From JAOTVV01 sp039591075 (GTDB lineage Bacteria > Gemmatimonadota > Gemmatimonadetes > Gemmatimonadales > GWC2-71-9), in NCBI GenBank assembly GCA_039591075.1, contig JBDHEI010000012.1, forward strand, positions 20,130 through 84,129: a DNA stretch of 64,000 nucleotides. The letters run 5' to 3'. Below the pieces are notes generated by a model. It did not search any database, had not been told where the DNA came from, and saw nothing but the letters and a program-made list of their open reading frames with translations. Of the stretch, positions 53,570-62,282 are shown in pieces. A program made the position numbers and the translations under genes. Each line of letters opens with the position of its first letter. Within the stretch, counting starts at the first letter, position 1.

Positions 53570-55294
53570 TCAGAATTGCGGGCGCAGGACGGTCAATCCG
53601 GTGTTCATATCAGAGACGAAAACGAGACCCGCCTCGAGCTGCGGCGCCCACGTGCATGTGAACGATCCGGTCGCGCTCGGACACGCACCGGACCCGCCGT
53701 ACAGCGAGCTGGCAATGTCCCGGCCCTGAAGCTCGAGGCGCCCAAGCAGCTCGCCGGACACGTCAACGCCGCGCAGTCCCTGCCCGTACCACGCGGCGTA
53801 GAGCACTCCACCTGCTTCGTCCAGCCAGAAGTTGTGCGGTGGTCCGCCCGGCACGGCGTACGTCGCCACCTCCTGTGGCTGTCTCAGATCCCGTACATCC
53901 ACCACGTGAAGGATACCTGGCGCGCCAAAATCCTCTTCGCCGACGAAGACGTACCCCGCGGCCGGCCAGTACCAAGCATTGTGTGTCTGCCCTCCGATGG
54001 TGGCAATGCGGCTCACCTCCGTGGGACTGGAGGGCGAGCCGCTGGCGATGCCGTTCCCGACGTCCACGATGACGAGCCCGTCATTCCAGTGGGACAGGAA
54101 CGCCAGCCCGTCGCGCACGTACACGTCGTGCAGAAAGCTGGCTCCGCCCATGAACTGCGCCGCCTCGGTAGGGTTGTTCGGATCGCTGATGTCGACGATG
54201 CGCAGACCCACGTTCACCCCGTCGGGAGCCACGTACACGTAGTCCCCTTCGATCCACACGTTGTGGACGCCCGACTCCAGACCACTCGTGTACCGCGAGA
54301 TCACTGCCGGGTGGAGCGGATCGGCGAGATCGAGCAGGGTGATGCCGTTGAGTCCGTCGCTCGATCCCTCGTGCGTGGCGACGCCCACGGTGCCGTCCGA
54401 CCGCACCTTGACGTCGTTCACCGTGCTGGCATCGAGGCGCAGTGAATCGGTGAGGGTGGGCTGGGTCGGATCGTCGATCCGCCACACGTACACGGTGTTA
54501 CCCGGCTCCGTCCGAGTGCTCCACGTCCCCGTGTAGGCCGCGGCGCCATGAACCCACAGGTCGGACGTGAACCGGTCGACGATCGTCCCCTGCCCCTCCA
54601 CAGTAAACGACCCCCCGAGGCCGCGGGGTTGGATTACGACGGTGACGGAATCGGCTAGCGACCCGGCGCGTCCGATGACGCGGGCCGCCCCAGGCTGATA
54701 GGCGACGAACCGGCCGTCGGCCGCGACGAATCCTGCGCCCAACGGCGACACCGACCACACGATGGTGGAGTTCGTCACCACGGTTCCCGACGCGTCTCGC
54801 ACCTCCGCGCCGTACGTCACGACGTCGCCTTGTCGGGCCGATGCCGGTCCGGAGACCGTCATCGTGCCCGACGGGGTCGCCATCACCTGGAACGATATCT
54901 TAGCGGTGGCGGCCGCGGTGCTTCCGAGATCCGCAACGAGGATGACCCTGTAGGTCCCCGCGGCCACCACAGCCGGAATACCCAGGTTGATTGTCACCGC
55001 CAGCGAGCCCCCACCGCCGAGCGTCGTCACCGAGGACGGCGATACGGCGAGGGTCGCGCCCATTCCCTGAAGCCCATCTACATCGTCCCACCGGAGGGTC
55101 ACACCTTGGGCCGCTCCCGCACCGACGTTCTCGAGCGTGAGCGTGGTCTCGCGGGCCTGCGACAGCCCGACCACCGACGGCACGAACCTGAGGAGCGGTC
55201 GTTCGGCCGCGCCGTCCAGGGCGTCGCCGCACGCCCAGGCCGCAAGCAACAGGCCGACCGCTGCTTTCCCGTGTGCCGTACGCATACCGGTCAT
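53570..55294 (-). CDS. Secreted LVIVD-repeat protein with Ig-like regions
   Basis: The 574-residue protein has a signal or lipoprotein-type N-terminus (AAVGLLLAAWACGDALDG; AWAC is a poor lipobox). Two beta-sandwich or Ig-like regions follow (about 32-140 and 142-222), then a beta-propeller of LVIVD-type repeats (GLRIVDISDPNNPTEAAQF, GLVIVDVGNG, ILHVVDVRDLRQPQEVA). It is predicted to be extracellular. The ATG at 55294 is used; another at 55285 is equally possible. It is separated from the upstream small gene by a terminator. Function unknown. Confidence 0.82.
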   Translation of the reverse strand: MTGMRTAHGKAAVGLLLAAWACGDALDGAAERPLLRFVPSVVGLSQARETTLTLENVGAGAAQGVTLRWDDVDGLQGMGATLAVSPSSVTTLGGGGSLAVTINLGIPAVVAAGTYRVILVADLGSTAAATAKISFQVMATPSGTMTVSGPASARQGDVVTYGAEVRDASGTVVTNSTIVWSVSPLGAGFVAADGRFVAYQPGAARVIGRAGSLADSVTVVIQPRGLGGSFTVEGQGTIVDRFTSDLWVHGAAAYTGTWSTRTEPGNTVYVWRIDDPTQPTLTDSLRLDASTVNDVKVRSDGTVGVATHEGSSDGLNGITLLDLADPLHPAVISRYTSGLESGVHNVWIEGDYVYVAPDGVNVGLRIVDISDPNNPTEAAQFMGGASFLHDVYVRDGLAFLSHWNDGLVIVDVGNGIASGSPSSPTEVSRIATIGGQTHNAWYWPAAGYVFVGEEDFGAPGILHVVDVRDLRQPQEVATYAVPGGPPHNFWLDEAGGVLYAAWYGQGLRGVDVSGELLGRLELQGRDIASSLYGGSGACPSATGSFTCTWAPQLEAGLVFVSDMNTGLTVLRPQF

Positions 55295-55446
55295 CGTGAA
55301 CCCGCACCTCGTAATCGGGGAGAGAAACGCGCCACAATCCTAACACCACGGCTTCGACGTCGTTCCAGAGAGCGCTGAGGATTGCCGTGCAGGGTGCGAC
55401 GAGACTCGCTCGTGGATCCAATGATCTGACGCTGGACCACATATAG

Positions 55447-55469
55447 AAAAAGCCCGGCCGAAACCGGGC
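55447..55469 (-). terminator. Intrinsic terminator after the 55-codon small gene
   Basis: The 6-bp GC stem GCCCGG (55452-55457) pairs with CCGGGC (55464-55469) across a 6-base loop. On the minus strand it is followed by TTTTT (55447-55451), a classic intrinsic terminator. It ends the transcript of the small gene 27 bases after its stop and before the promoter region of the LVIVD gene. Confidence 0.85.
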
Positions 55470-55496
55470 GTGTAACGCTTGCGGGACCGCGGGCTT

Positions 55497-55664
55497 CTAC
55501 ACAGCGTCCGCCGTCCGCGGCGCCTCCCTTTCGTCAGAACATGGCCACTCGTACCCCTCCTCGGGGTCGAGATCTCGCAGCTCCGCCGCGATCGCCTTGA
55601 CCCGTTCCCGCAACTCTCGGCCCTCGAGCCGTCGCGCTGGGACGGCGCACGATGTGTCCTGCAT
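55497..55664 (-). CDS. Small hypothetical protein (55 aa)
   Basis: The 55-residue reading frame has GAGGAG five bases before its ATG and an intrinsic terminator 27 bases after its TAG, so it looks like a real small gene rather than a chance frame. The protein is charged and helical in the middle (LEGRELRERVKAIAAELRDL), then has an acidic turn (DPEEGYEWPCSDE). There is no signal peptide, and two cysteines (C6, C42) are present. No family is recognised. It lies between fumarase and the LVIVD gene on the same strand. Confidence 0.6.
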   Translation of the reverse strand: MQDTSCAVPARRLEGRELRERVKAIAAELRDLDPEEGYEWPCSDEREAPRTADAV

Positions 55665-55852
55665 TCGCTCTCCTCACCCCACTCCTCAATGCAAGCTACG
55701 GACCAGCGAATGAAGAAACTGTGAAGCGGAGATTCGCCCCGAAGCTCGTTGCCGGCTGGCAGCACTGCGCAACGGCATGGACGGCGTCCCTCGGTGTGCT
55801 GCAGGTCAGCGACGGCGGACGTCCCGCGCGTCCGGCAGGGGTCCGGTGGCGC

Positions 55853-55872
55853 GCCGGCCCGCGGCGGCCGGC
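55853..55872 (-). terminator. GC hairpin after fumarase, no U tract
   Basis: A 7-bp GC stem (55853-55859 with 55866-55872, six-base loop) begins 13 bases after the fumarase stop. It has no T run, so it might only protect the mRNA end or slow polymerase. The rest of the 55.67-55.88 kb gap shows no gene. Confidence 0.3.
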
Positions 55873-55885
55873 ACACCGCGCGCTT

Positions 55886-57499
55886 TCAGGATAGGTCGGC
55901 GAAGAAGTCATTCCCTTTGTCGTCCACGAGAATGAACGCGGGAAAGTCTTCGACCTCGATGCGGTAGATCGCCTCCATCCCCAGCTCGGGGTATTCGATC
56001 AGCTCAACCTTCGTAATGTGTTCCTTGGCCAGCACCGCCGCGGGACCCCCAATCGACCCGAGGTAGAAGCCGCCGTGCTCACGGCAGGACTCGGTGACCT
56101 CCCGACTCCGATTGCCTTTGGCGATCATGACCATAGAGCCGCCGCGGGCCTGGAACTGCCGGACATAGGAGTCCATCCGGCCGGCGGTCGTCGGGCCGAA
56201 CGAGCCCGATGGCAGCCCCTCGGGGGTCTTGGCCGGACCGGCGTAGTAGACCGGGTGATCCTTGACGTACTGGGGCAGGTCTTCACCCCGATCGAGCCGC
56301 TCCTTCAACTTGGCGTGGGCGATGTCGCGCGCCACGATCATCGGTCCGGTGAGAGCCAGTCGCGTCTTGACCGGGTGTTTCGTGAGCTCGGCCACGATGT
56401 CGTGCATGGGACGGTTCAGATCGATCGCCACGACGCCACGCTCCCGTGCCACCCGGTGCCGCTCGGGGATGAACCGCCCCGGATCTCGCTCCAGCTGCTC
56501 AAGCCAAATTCCGTCCCGATCGATTTTGGCTGTCACGTTGCGGTGGGCGGAACAGGACACGCCCATCCCAATCGGGCAGGAGGCACCGTGGCGGGGCAGC
56601 CGGACCACGCGAACGTCGAGCGCGAAGTACTTCCCACCGAACTGGGCACCGATGCCGGTGCCGTAGGCGGCTTCGAGCAGGGCCTGTTCCAGCGCGAGGT
56701 CGCGGAACGCGTGGCCCGACTGATCGCCGCCGGTGGGAAGACCATCGAGGTATCCCGTCGTAGCGAGCTTCACCGTCTTGAGGTTCGCCTCAGCCGACGT
56801 CCCGCCAATCACGAACGCGAGATGATACGGCGGACACGCCGCGGTGCCGAGCGTCTTCATCTTCTCGGTCAGATACGGGGTCAGGCGCTCGGGGGTGAGC
56901 AGAGCCTTGGTTTCCTGGAACAGGTAGGTCTTGTTGGCCGAGCCCCCACCCTTGGCGACGAACAGGAACCGGTATTCCATCCCGTCCGTCGCGAGAATGT
57001 CGATCTGTGCCGGGAGGTTGGTTCCCGAGTTCTCTTCGTCGTACACCGTGAGCGGGAGCGTCTGCGAATAGCGGAGGTTCTCCGTGGCGTACGTCTCGTA
57101 GATCCCCCGGCTCAAGGCTTCGGCGTCCCCGCCGCCCGTCCAGACACGCTGGCCCTTCTTGGCGAACACCGTTGCCGTCCCGGTGTCCTGGCAGAACGGG
57201 AGGACGAACCGCGCGGAGACCTCGGCATTGCGCAGCATGGCCAGCGCCACGCCGCGGTCATTGTCACTCGCGTCGGGGTCGTCGAGGATCGCCGCCACTT
57301 GTTCGAGGTGCGCGGTGCGCATCAGGAACGAGGCGTCACGGAGCGCCTCGCGAGCGAGCCGAGTCAGCGCCTGCGGGGCCACCTTCAGCACTTCGTGCCC
57401 GTCGAACATTGCCAACGACACGTCGTCCGACGAGAGTCGACGGTAGGTGGGGTCGTCTGAGGCGATCGGAAACGGGTCTACGTATGAGAACTCGGGCAT
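55886..57499 (-). CDS. fumA: Class I (iron-sulfur) fumarate hydratase
   Basis: The 537-residue enzyme has the Fe-S cysteines C103 (LPFCQDTGT), C222 (AACPPYH) and C316 (GVSCSAHRN), matching the spacing of the E. coli FumA cluster. Its C-terminal beta domain carries PSGSFGPTTAGRMDSYV and ESCREHGGFYLG. It hydrates fumarate to malate in the citric acid cycle and is oxygen-sensitive, unlike class II FumC. The ATG at 57499 has GGAGGAG eight bases upstream. Both domains are fused in one chain, as in FumA/FumB rather than the split archaeal form. Confidence 0.95.
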   Translation of the reverse strand: MPEFSYVDPFPIASDDPTYRRLSSDDVSLAMFDGHEVLKVAPQALTRLAREALRDASFLMRTAHLEQVAAILDDPDASDNDRGVALAMLRNAEVSARFVLPFCQDTGTATVFAKKGQRVWTGGGDAEALSRGIYETYATENLRYSQTLPLTVYDEENSGTNLPAQIDILATDGMEYRFLFVAKGGGSANKTYLFQETKALLTPERLTPYLTEKMKTLGTAACPPYHLAFVIGGTSAEANLKTVKLATTGYLDGLPTGGDQSGHAFRDLALEQALLEAAYGTGIGAQFGGKYFALDVRVVRLPRHGASCPIGMGVSCSAHRNVTAKIDRDGIWLEQLERDPGRFIPERHRVARERGVVAIDLNRPMHDIVAELTKHPVKTRLALTGPMIVARDIAHAKLKERLDRGEDLPQYVKDHPVYYAGPAKTPEGLPSGSFGPTTAGRMDSYVRQFQARGGSMVMIAKGNRSREVTESCREHGGFYLGSIGGPAAVLAKEHITKVELIEYPELGMEAIYRIEVEDFPAFILVDDKGNDFFADLS

Positions 57500-57783
57500 C
57501 GGACTACTCCTCCTCCCAGCATCATCGTGCCCCCACTGGCTCGAGCGTGCGCGTCCGCGCCCACAACGCGGGTCGAGCACCTGAGCGAACGGCGCCCGAA
57601 ATCTACCTACGCGAACTGGAGAAGGCCGATCGTCGGTCGGAAGGCTACTGCTCCGTCATCTCTGCGAACCCCACCACGGTACCGCAGGGGGCCCGGACAT
57701 ATCTCCCGTGCGCCGTAGAACGTCCGAGCGGCCGGCATCCGCTGGGGACACGCGGTCGCTCCGGTGAGAAGCGATCTTCCGCC
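57500..57783 (-). other. Intergenic region before fumarase; possible VOC fragment
   Basis: No intact gene is present in these 284 bases. On the minus strand one frame ending at a TAG (57645-57647) encodes about 35 residues, the last part reading GRYVRAPCGTVVGFAEMTEQ. It resembles the C-terminal strand of glyoxalase/VOC proteins and may be a decayed remnant. The resemblance is short and could be chance. The remainder must hold the fumarase promoter, which I cannot place. Confidence 0.3.
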
Positions 57784-58290
57784 TCAGGTCACGCGGTACC
57801 GCTCGTCCTGACGCGCCTTCACGATGAGCTGCGACAGGGCACTGGTGAGGTCCCGCTCCGCGCCCGAGTTGGCGCGCAGTTCAACGGCGATCTCGGTGGT
57901 GGCGGGGAGATTCCACTCGTGTTCGATACCGCCCGCCATCTTGCACTTGAGCTTCCCCGCCACGGGGCCCTTCGCACCCAGCGAGATCGACACGTACGCG
58001 TCTCGGCTTCTCGATTGAACGCGGAGGACATCGAGGTCCTCGAGCGCCACCTCGTACGCGTTGGTGAACAGATTGCCGGACTTGGTCTTGGTCGTCTCGA
58101 CGATGAGCGTCCCACCCTTGGCCAACTTGACCCGCGAGACGGTCGGCTGTCCGTCGTGGTCGACGTAGGAGTTGTCCTTGAGCAGGCGGTTGACGTGCTC
58201 GAGCGTCTCGTCGAGGGATCGGTCCTGAGCGTGGGCGACGCCGGCAACGGCGCCCGCGAGACAGAGGCTCAACAGCGCGATTCGTCGCAT
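57784..58290 (-). CDS. Secreted hypothetical protein
   Basis: The 168-residue protein has a clear signal peptide (IALLSLCLAGAVAGVAHAQ, AxA site near residue 21). The mature part is about 147 residues with alternating beta segments (GTLIVETTKTKSG, AYVSISLG, TTEIAVELRANSG). It is probably periplasmic. No family is recognised. A promoter-like TTTCAC-16-TAGGCT and a perfect palindrome over the presumed start of transcription lie upstream, so regulation is likely. It stands alone between M28 and fumarase. Confidence 0.7.
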   Translation of the reverse strand: MRRIALLSLCLAGAVAGVAHAQDRSLDETLEHVNRLLKDNSYVDHDGQPTVSRVKLAKGGTLIVETTKTKSGNLFTNAYEVALEDLDVLRVQSRSRDAYVSISLGAKGPVAGKLKCKMAGGIEHEWNLPATTEIAVELRANSGAERDLTSALSQLIVKARQDERYRVT

Positions 58291-58302
58291 GGTCCCGCTC
58301 CC

Positions 58303-58351
58303 TGGGGTGGAGCGTCCACCCCAGCCTATGATCGGCGGCAGCGGGTGAAAC
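58303..58351 (-). promoter_or_regulatory. Promoter with 23-bp palindrome over the start site
   Basis: On the minus strand TTTCAC (58346-58351) and TAGGCT (58324-58329) are 16 bp apart. A perfect inverted repeat with 10-bp arms (58303-58312 and 58316-58325, three-base centre) begins within the -10 and covers the expected +1. It could be an operator or a 5' RNA hairpin next to the ribosome site. Confidence 0.5.
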
Positions 58352-58392
58352 CAGTGTGAAAAGCGCGTGAATCTCGGCGGTCAGGAGCGCGG

Positions 58393-59376
58393 TCAGTCCT
58401 GCGGAGCACCCAGCCCGGGGGGCAAATCCCGGGCGGTGATCAAGTCGAGCAGCATCTGCGCCCCAAGCTCAGTCACCTGTCGCAGTCCCTCCACGTTGAG
58501 GAGGTGGACGTCGTCGGACGGCGTGTGGTATTCAGGGTGCAGCCCGGTGAACAGGTGAATGGCCGGCCGCCCAGCCCGGTAGAAGCAGTAGTGATCGCTC
58601 CTCCCCACGTATTTGTTCTCAAAGGCAAACGTGAGGCCATCGCGATTGGCGGCCGCCAGCATTGCCGGCCAAAAGCTCGCCGTGGTACTGAGCCCCACTG
58701 TGAGGAGGTCGTCGCGCAGGCGGCCCACCATGTCGAGGTTCACCATCGCCGCCACCGCCTCGAGGGGAACGATGGGGTTTGCGCAGTAGAACTCCGACCC
58801 CCGTAATCCAATTTCCTCCGCACCGTAGGCGTGAAACATGACCGAGCGGCGTTCCGCGCCACCGAGGCCGATGCGCGCCACGTACTCGGCCAAGTACCGG
58901 GCCATCTCGAGCATCGCCGCAGTGCCCGATGCGTTGTCGTCCGCTCCGTTGAAGACCCGAAGCACGCTGTCGGGTCCGACCGCCCACCCGACGTGATCGT
59001 AATGGGCACCCACGATCACCCACTCGTCGGCCAACGCGCCACGCCCGGGGATGGATCCGACCACGTTTTGTGACCACGGGCGGGCTGGCCGAATCGGGTC
59101 GCCCGCGACCGGCTGATCGCCGATCCAGAACGGCTGGAGAAACTCCGGGACGAGCGGCTCGAGTCCATAGCGCCGAAACTCGTTGGCGATGTACTCCGCC
59201 GCGGTGAGCTCGTCGAGCCATCCGGCTGGCCGGCCGTAGAGACTGTCGTCGGCAAGGTAGGTGGCGTGCGCAACCAGGGCGCCCCCAGTGATGGGCGTCA
59301 CACCTTCGGGCCCAGATGGGCCGTCGCAGGCGATCAGCCCGGCGGCCAGGAATGCAAGCAGTCGCGACGTCTTCAT
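58393..59376 (-). CDS. M28-family aminopeptidase lipoprotein
   Basis: The 327-residue protein has a lipoprotein signal (LLAFLAAGLIAC, lipobox LIAC). Its M28 zinc-peptidase domain shows ligand segments VIVGAHYDHVG, FNGADDNASGTAAML, YGAEEIGLRGSE, NLDMVG and EYHTPSDDVH. All five metal ligands can be matched, so it should be active on N-terminal residues outside the cytoplasmic membrane. The ATG at 59376 is favoured because it starts the signal peptide (MKTSRLL); an in-frame ATG at 59400 is possible. A terminator-like hairpin lies just upstream. Confidence 0.9.
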   Translation of the reverse strand: MKTSRLLAFLAAGLIACDGPSGPEGVTPITGGALVAHATYLADDSLYGRPAGWLDELTAAEYIANEFRRYGLEPLVPEFLQPFWIGDQPVAGDPIRPARPWSQNVVGSIPGRGALADEWVIVGAHYDHVGWAVGPDSVLRVFNGADDNASGTAAMLEMARYLAEYVARIGLGGAERRSVMFHAYGAEEIGLRGSEFYCANPIVPLEAVAAMVNLDMVGRLRDDLLTVGLSTTASFWPAMLAAANRDGLTFAFENKYVGRSDHYCFYRAGRPAIHLFTGLHPEYHTPSDDVHLLNVEGLRQVTELGAQMLLDLITARDLPPGLGAPQD

Positions 59377-59400
59377 CCCGGTGTCCCCATTTCGCAACAT

Positions 59401-59720
59401 CCCTATGGGTGCGGGGCAGAAGAAGAAAGCCCGAGGTGGCGCCCCGGGCTTAACTTCTGGTGGTTGTCATGCTTTCTCGCGCTTCGCTTCGCTCGCCCCA
59501 ACGATAAGGTGCTCGGCGCCACACGCAACCCCCATATCGTGGTCGCCCGGTGCCCATCCCGTAAGTCATTGCCGGCAAAATGGTTCGGCAAGCCGTCTTC
59601 GTCGCGACTTCCCGAACAGGCCCCAAACGGCCGTATGCGGCAAACTTCTTGCTGCCTCTCGCAGTCACAACCCCCTGGTGTAACTCACTTTTGGCGAACA
59701 GAATAGGCCGGTGAGATGAT
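59401..59720. other. Non-coding gap between divergent M28 and PAS genes, with a terminator-like hairpin
   Basis: No convincing gene is present on either strand. A hairpin with 7-bp arms AAGCCCG (59427-59433) and CGGGCTT (59445-59451) is followed on the minus strand by TTTCTTCTTC, so it would stop minus-strand transcription directly ahead of the M28 gene. No tRNA or common riboswitch pattern was found in the remaining 270 bases, which are somewhat less GC-rich and may encode an unrecognised small RNA. Confidence 0.45.
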
Positions 59721-61559
59721 GTGCTGTGTGAAGCTCGGGCCGAAGGCTGCACGAAGACAACCCCGACAGCCGGGATGCGCACGCTGATGGACGACGAGCG
59801 CCGATCCACACGCACGAGCCAGCCCTTTTGGGGACGACACATGGGCGAACGGAAGCCGGTACAGTACGGCTCGGATTCGCGGAGCGGCTCCAATGGCCAT
59901 CCGCGGCCGGTCATGCCGCCTGCGAGCGAGCAGGCGTCCGACCGGTCCTCTTCGCCTGCTGCCCCACCGCCGCTTGAATCCAAGTCCTCTGGGGCCGATC
60001 CCAGGGACCCCGTGTTCATTGTCCGGGATACCGGCGAGATCCTGTTTGCCAACTGCTCGTTGGGCGGCCGATCGGAGGAGGACGTCGTCGGCTCGTCCCT
60101 GTTCGACTGGATTCCGGGCGACCAGCAGGAGCTCGTGTCGGAGGCGCTCGCGAGGGCATTCGGAACAGCCACGGTGCAGCGGCACGAATTGGCGGGACTT
60201 CAGCAGCACGACCCCGACGCGTGGTACGACTGCCGCCTCACCCCCAATATCCGCGACGGGAACGTGGTATCGGTCACGCTCGTTGCGCACGACATCACGC
60301 AATACAAGCGCTCGGCGCTTCAACTCGAGGCCACGTGCCGCGACCTCCAGCGGCTCCTGGACGAGCGGTCCGCCGACCTGGCGCGTGCCAACTCGGCGCT
60401 TGCAGAGGAATCCAAGGCCCGGGACGCGCGGGAACACGAATGGCGGCGGTTCCGCACCCTCATGGATCAGGCGGGCGAGGCCGTCTTCGTCAGCGATCCG
60501 CGCACCGAGAAGATCATCGACCTGAACGAGACCGCCGCCCGCTGGATCGGCCGGACCCGCGACGAGGCGATCGGGCGACGGATCCACGAGTTGCAGCTCG
60601 AGTTCCCCGTACAGCCGCCAGTGGAAGCGGAGCTCGAATTCACCGAAACGCGCGACACGCGGCGTCCGCTCCTGCTCGACGGCGCACATCGACGGCGGGA
60701 CGGCTCATCCTTCCCGGTGGAAGTGGCGGTGGCCAGGCACACGATTGGCGACCAGTCATACGTCCTCGCGGTGGTGCGGGACGTGAAAGACCGTTCGGCC
60801 CTCGACGAACAGCTCCGCCAGGCTGAGGAGCGATACCGCACGCTGTTCGAGCAGTGCTGGGATGCCATTTACCTGACGGCACGCGACGGGCGAATCGAAG
60901 AGGTGAACAGCTCGGCCGTGCAGTTGTTCGGATACCCGAAGTCCGAGTTCCTGGGTCTGGACGCCAGGCAGCTGTTCGCACGTGCAGTGGACATCCGACG
61001 GTTCCAGGTGCAGATGACCACGCTCGGGACGGTCGGTGACCTCGAAGTGGAGCTGCTCACGAACAGCGGCAAAGCGTTTCCGGCATTGCTGTCGGCAACC
61101 CTCAGGGCGGCACCCAACGGCGTGATTCGAGGCTACCAGTGCATCGTGCGGCCGGTATCACTCCCCGAGGCGGGTGAAAGCCCACCGACCGCGGAGGCGA
61201 ATACCGGCGGAACCATAGTACTCGGCGGCGTGTCGGGCGACTTAGCCGATGCCAACACGGCGCTGGCGGCGGCCGGCCTCCGGGTCATGGCGTCGGACAC
61301 CATCGAGGGGGCCCTGGAGTTGATCGATCAGGGCGGGTCGGCGATTCAGACCGCCGTGTTCGATGCGGAGACCGCTGGTGACGACCTGCGACGGTACCTC
61401 GAGGCCGTTCGTCGCTCGGCCCCAGACCTGCGCTTGCTTCTGCTCACCGGCGGGGAGCCGGTGGCGGTTGCCGAGTGCGTGGCGGATCTCGGTATCCGCT
61501 CTATCCTGCGCAAGCCGATCCACCCACTCGCACTGATTCAGAAGATCCGGGAAGCCTAA
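59721..61559 (+). CDS. Triple-PAS protein with degenerate receiver domain
   Basis: The 612-residue protein has a disordered N-terminus (about 1-90) and three PAS domains. They start near DPVFIVRDTGEILFANCS (about 95), RTLMDQAGEAVFVSDPRTEK (about 245) and RTLFEQCWDAIYLTARDGR (about 375). A coiled linker lies between the first two. The last 120 residues resemble a receiver that has lost its acidic pocket: TAVFDAETAGDDL keeps one Asp and the KPIHPLALIQKI lysine remains. No histidine kinase, GGDEF or HTH domain is present, so output must be by protein contact. The GTG at 59721 is uncertain; ATG 59775 is an alternative. Confidence 0.82.
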   Translation: MLCEARAEGCTKTTPTAGMRTLMDDERRSTRTSQPFWGRHMGERKPVQYGSDSRSGSNGHPRPVMPPASEQASDRSSSPAAPPPLESKSSGADPRDPVFIVRDTGEILFANCSLGGRSEEDVVGSSLFDWIPGDQQELVSEALARAFGTATVQRHELAGLQQHDPDAWYDCRLTPNIRDGNVVSVTLVAHDITQYKRSALQLEATCRDLQRLLDERSADLARANSALAEESKARDAREHEWRRFRTLMDQAGEAVFVSDPRTEKIIDLNETAARWIGRTRDEAIGRRIHELQLEFPVQPPVEAELEFTETRDTRRPLLLDGAHRRRDGSSFPVEVAVARHTIGDQSYVLAVVRDVKDRSALDEQLRQAEERYRTLFEQCWDAIYLTARDGRIEEVNSSAVQLFGYPKSEFLGLDARQLFARAVDIRRFQVQMTTLGTVGDLEVELLTNSGKAFPALLSATLRAAPNGVIRGYQCIVRPVSLPEAGESPPTAEANTGGTIVLGGVSGDLADANTALAAAGLRVMASDTIEGALELIDQGGSAIQTAVFDAETAGDDLRRYLEAVRRSAPDLRLLLLTGGEPVAVAECVADLGIRSILRKPIHPLALIQKIREA

Positions 61560-61599
61560 CCCAGCCACCTCCGGCCGGTCACGCGTCGGACCATCCCGC

Positions 61600-62097
61600 T
61601 CAAGAGACGCACCACCACGTGGCCTGCTCCGACGCGTATCCAACGCGGGGGAGCACGATCTCTGCTGCGAGCGTGATGCCCCAAAACACCATGATCAGCG
61701 CGAAGGCATGGGCCCACGGGAGGCGCCGTTTCCACGACGCGATCGCGCACCAGCCACCCGCCACCTGCAGCACGAGCACCGCGGTGCCGTAGGCGAACAG
61801 CCCGAACCCGCAGGCCCGGGCATAGGGCCACTGCGTGAGCGCCACCGCGAACACAGCCGCGAGCCCAACGCGTGCCCAGACCCAGAGGTTGGCTTGGCGC
61901 TGCTCGGCGGGGCTCAGAAGCTGGGCCGCCCTGCGATTCCCGCTTGCGCTGAGTGGCACGGAGGCCGCACCACCCGGACCCGTCTGCATGCCCGAATCGG
62001 GCGCCGCGGGGTCGGCGTAGGGCAGCTTCTTGAGCAGCGCATCCACCTCGGCGGCGAGGTCTTTGGGGGACCGCGAGGGCTGCTTACCCTGGGCCAT
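61600..62097 (-). CDS. Hypothetical membrane protein
   Basis: The 165-residue protein has a soluble N-terminal third (SRSPKDLAAEVDALLKKLPY, then a low-complexity GPGG region). Three or four membrane segments follow (ARVGLAAVFAVALTQW, GFGLFAYGTAVLVLQVAGGW, AFALIMVFWGITLAAEIVLP). GGAGA precedes the ATG at 62097. No family is recognised. The gene is divergent from gatE, with 185 bases between, and converges on the PAS gene. Confidence 0.62.
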   Translation of the reverse strand: MAQGKQPSRSPKDLAAEVDALLKKLPYADPAAPDSGMQTGPGGAASVPLSASGNRRAAQLLSPAEQRQANLWVWARVGLAAVFAVALTQWPYARACGFGLFAYGTAVLVLQVAGGWCAIASWKRRLPWAHAFALIMVFWGITLAAEIVLPRVGYASEQATWWCVS

Positions 62098-62282
62098 GCT
62101 GTCTCCGAGAGGGGAGGTGGACGCCAAAGGTAGGCACGGATCGATCCCCCGTCCATTACCCACATCACATTCCCGTCCGATACCATCTGGGGCGTCGCCG
62201 GCTATTTTGAGTCGACCGGTGGACGGTCCTCGCAGCCGGAGGTGGGGTGGCGCGTCGCGGCGGCCCGCCAAGGATGACACGC

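Noticed and set aside
57172..58359. Plus-strand frame of about 395 codons spanning the fumarase 5' end and the secreted-protein gene
   Set aside because: It is antisense to two genes with good starts and signal or Fe-S features; the middle part between them is not conserved-looking.
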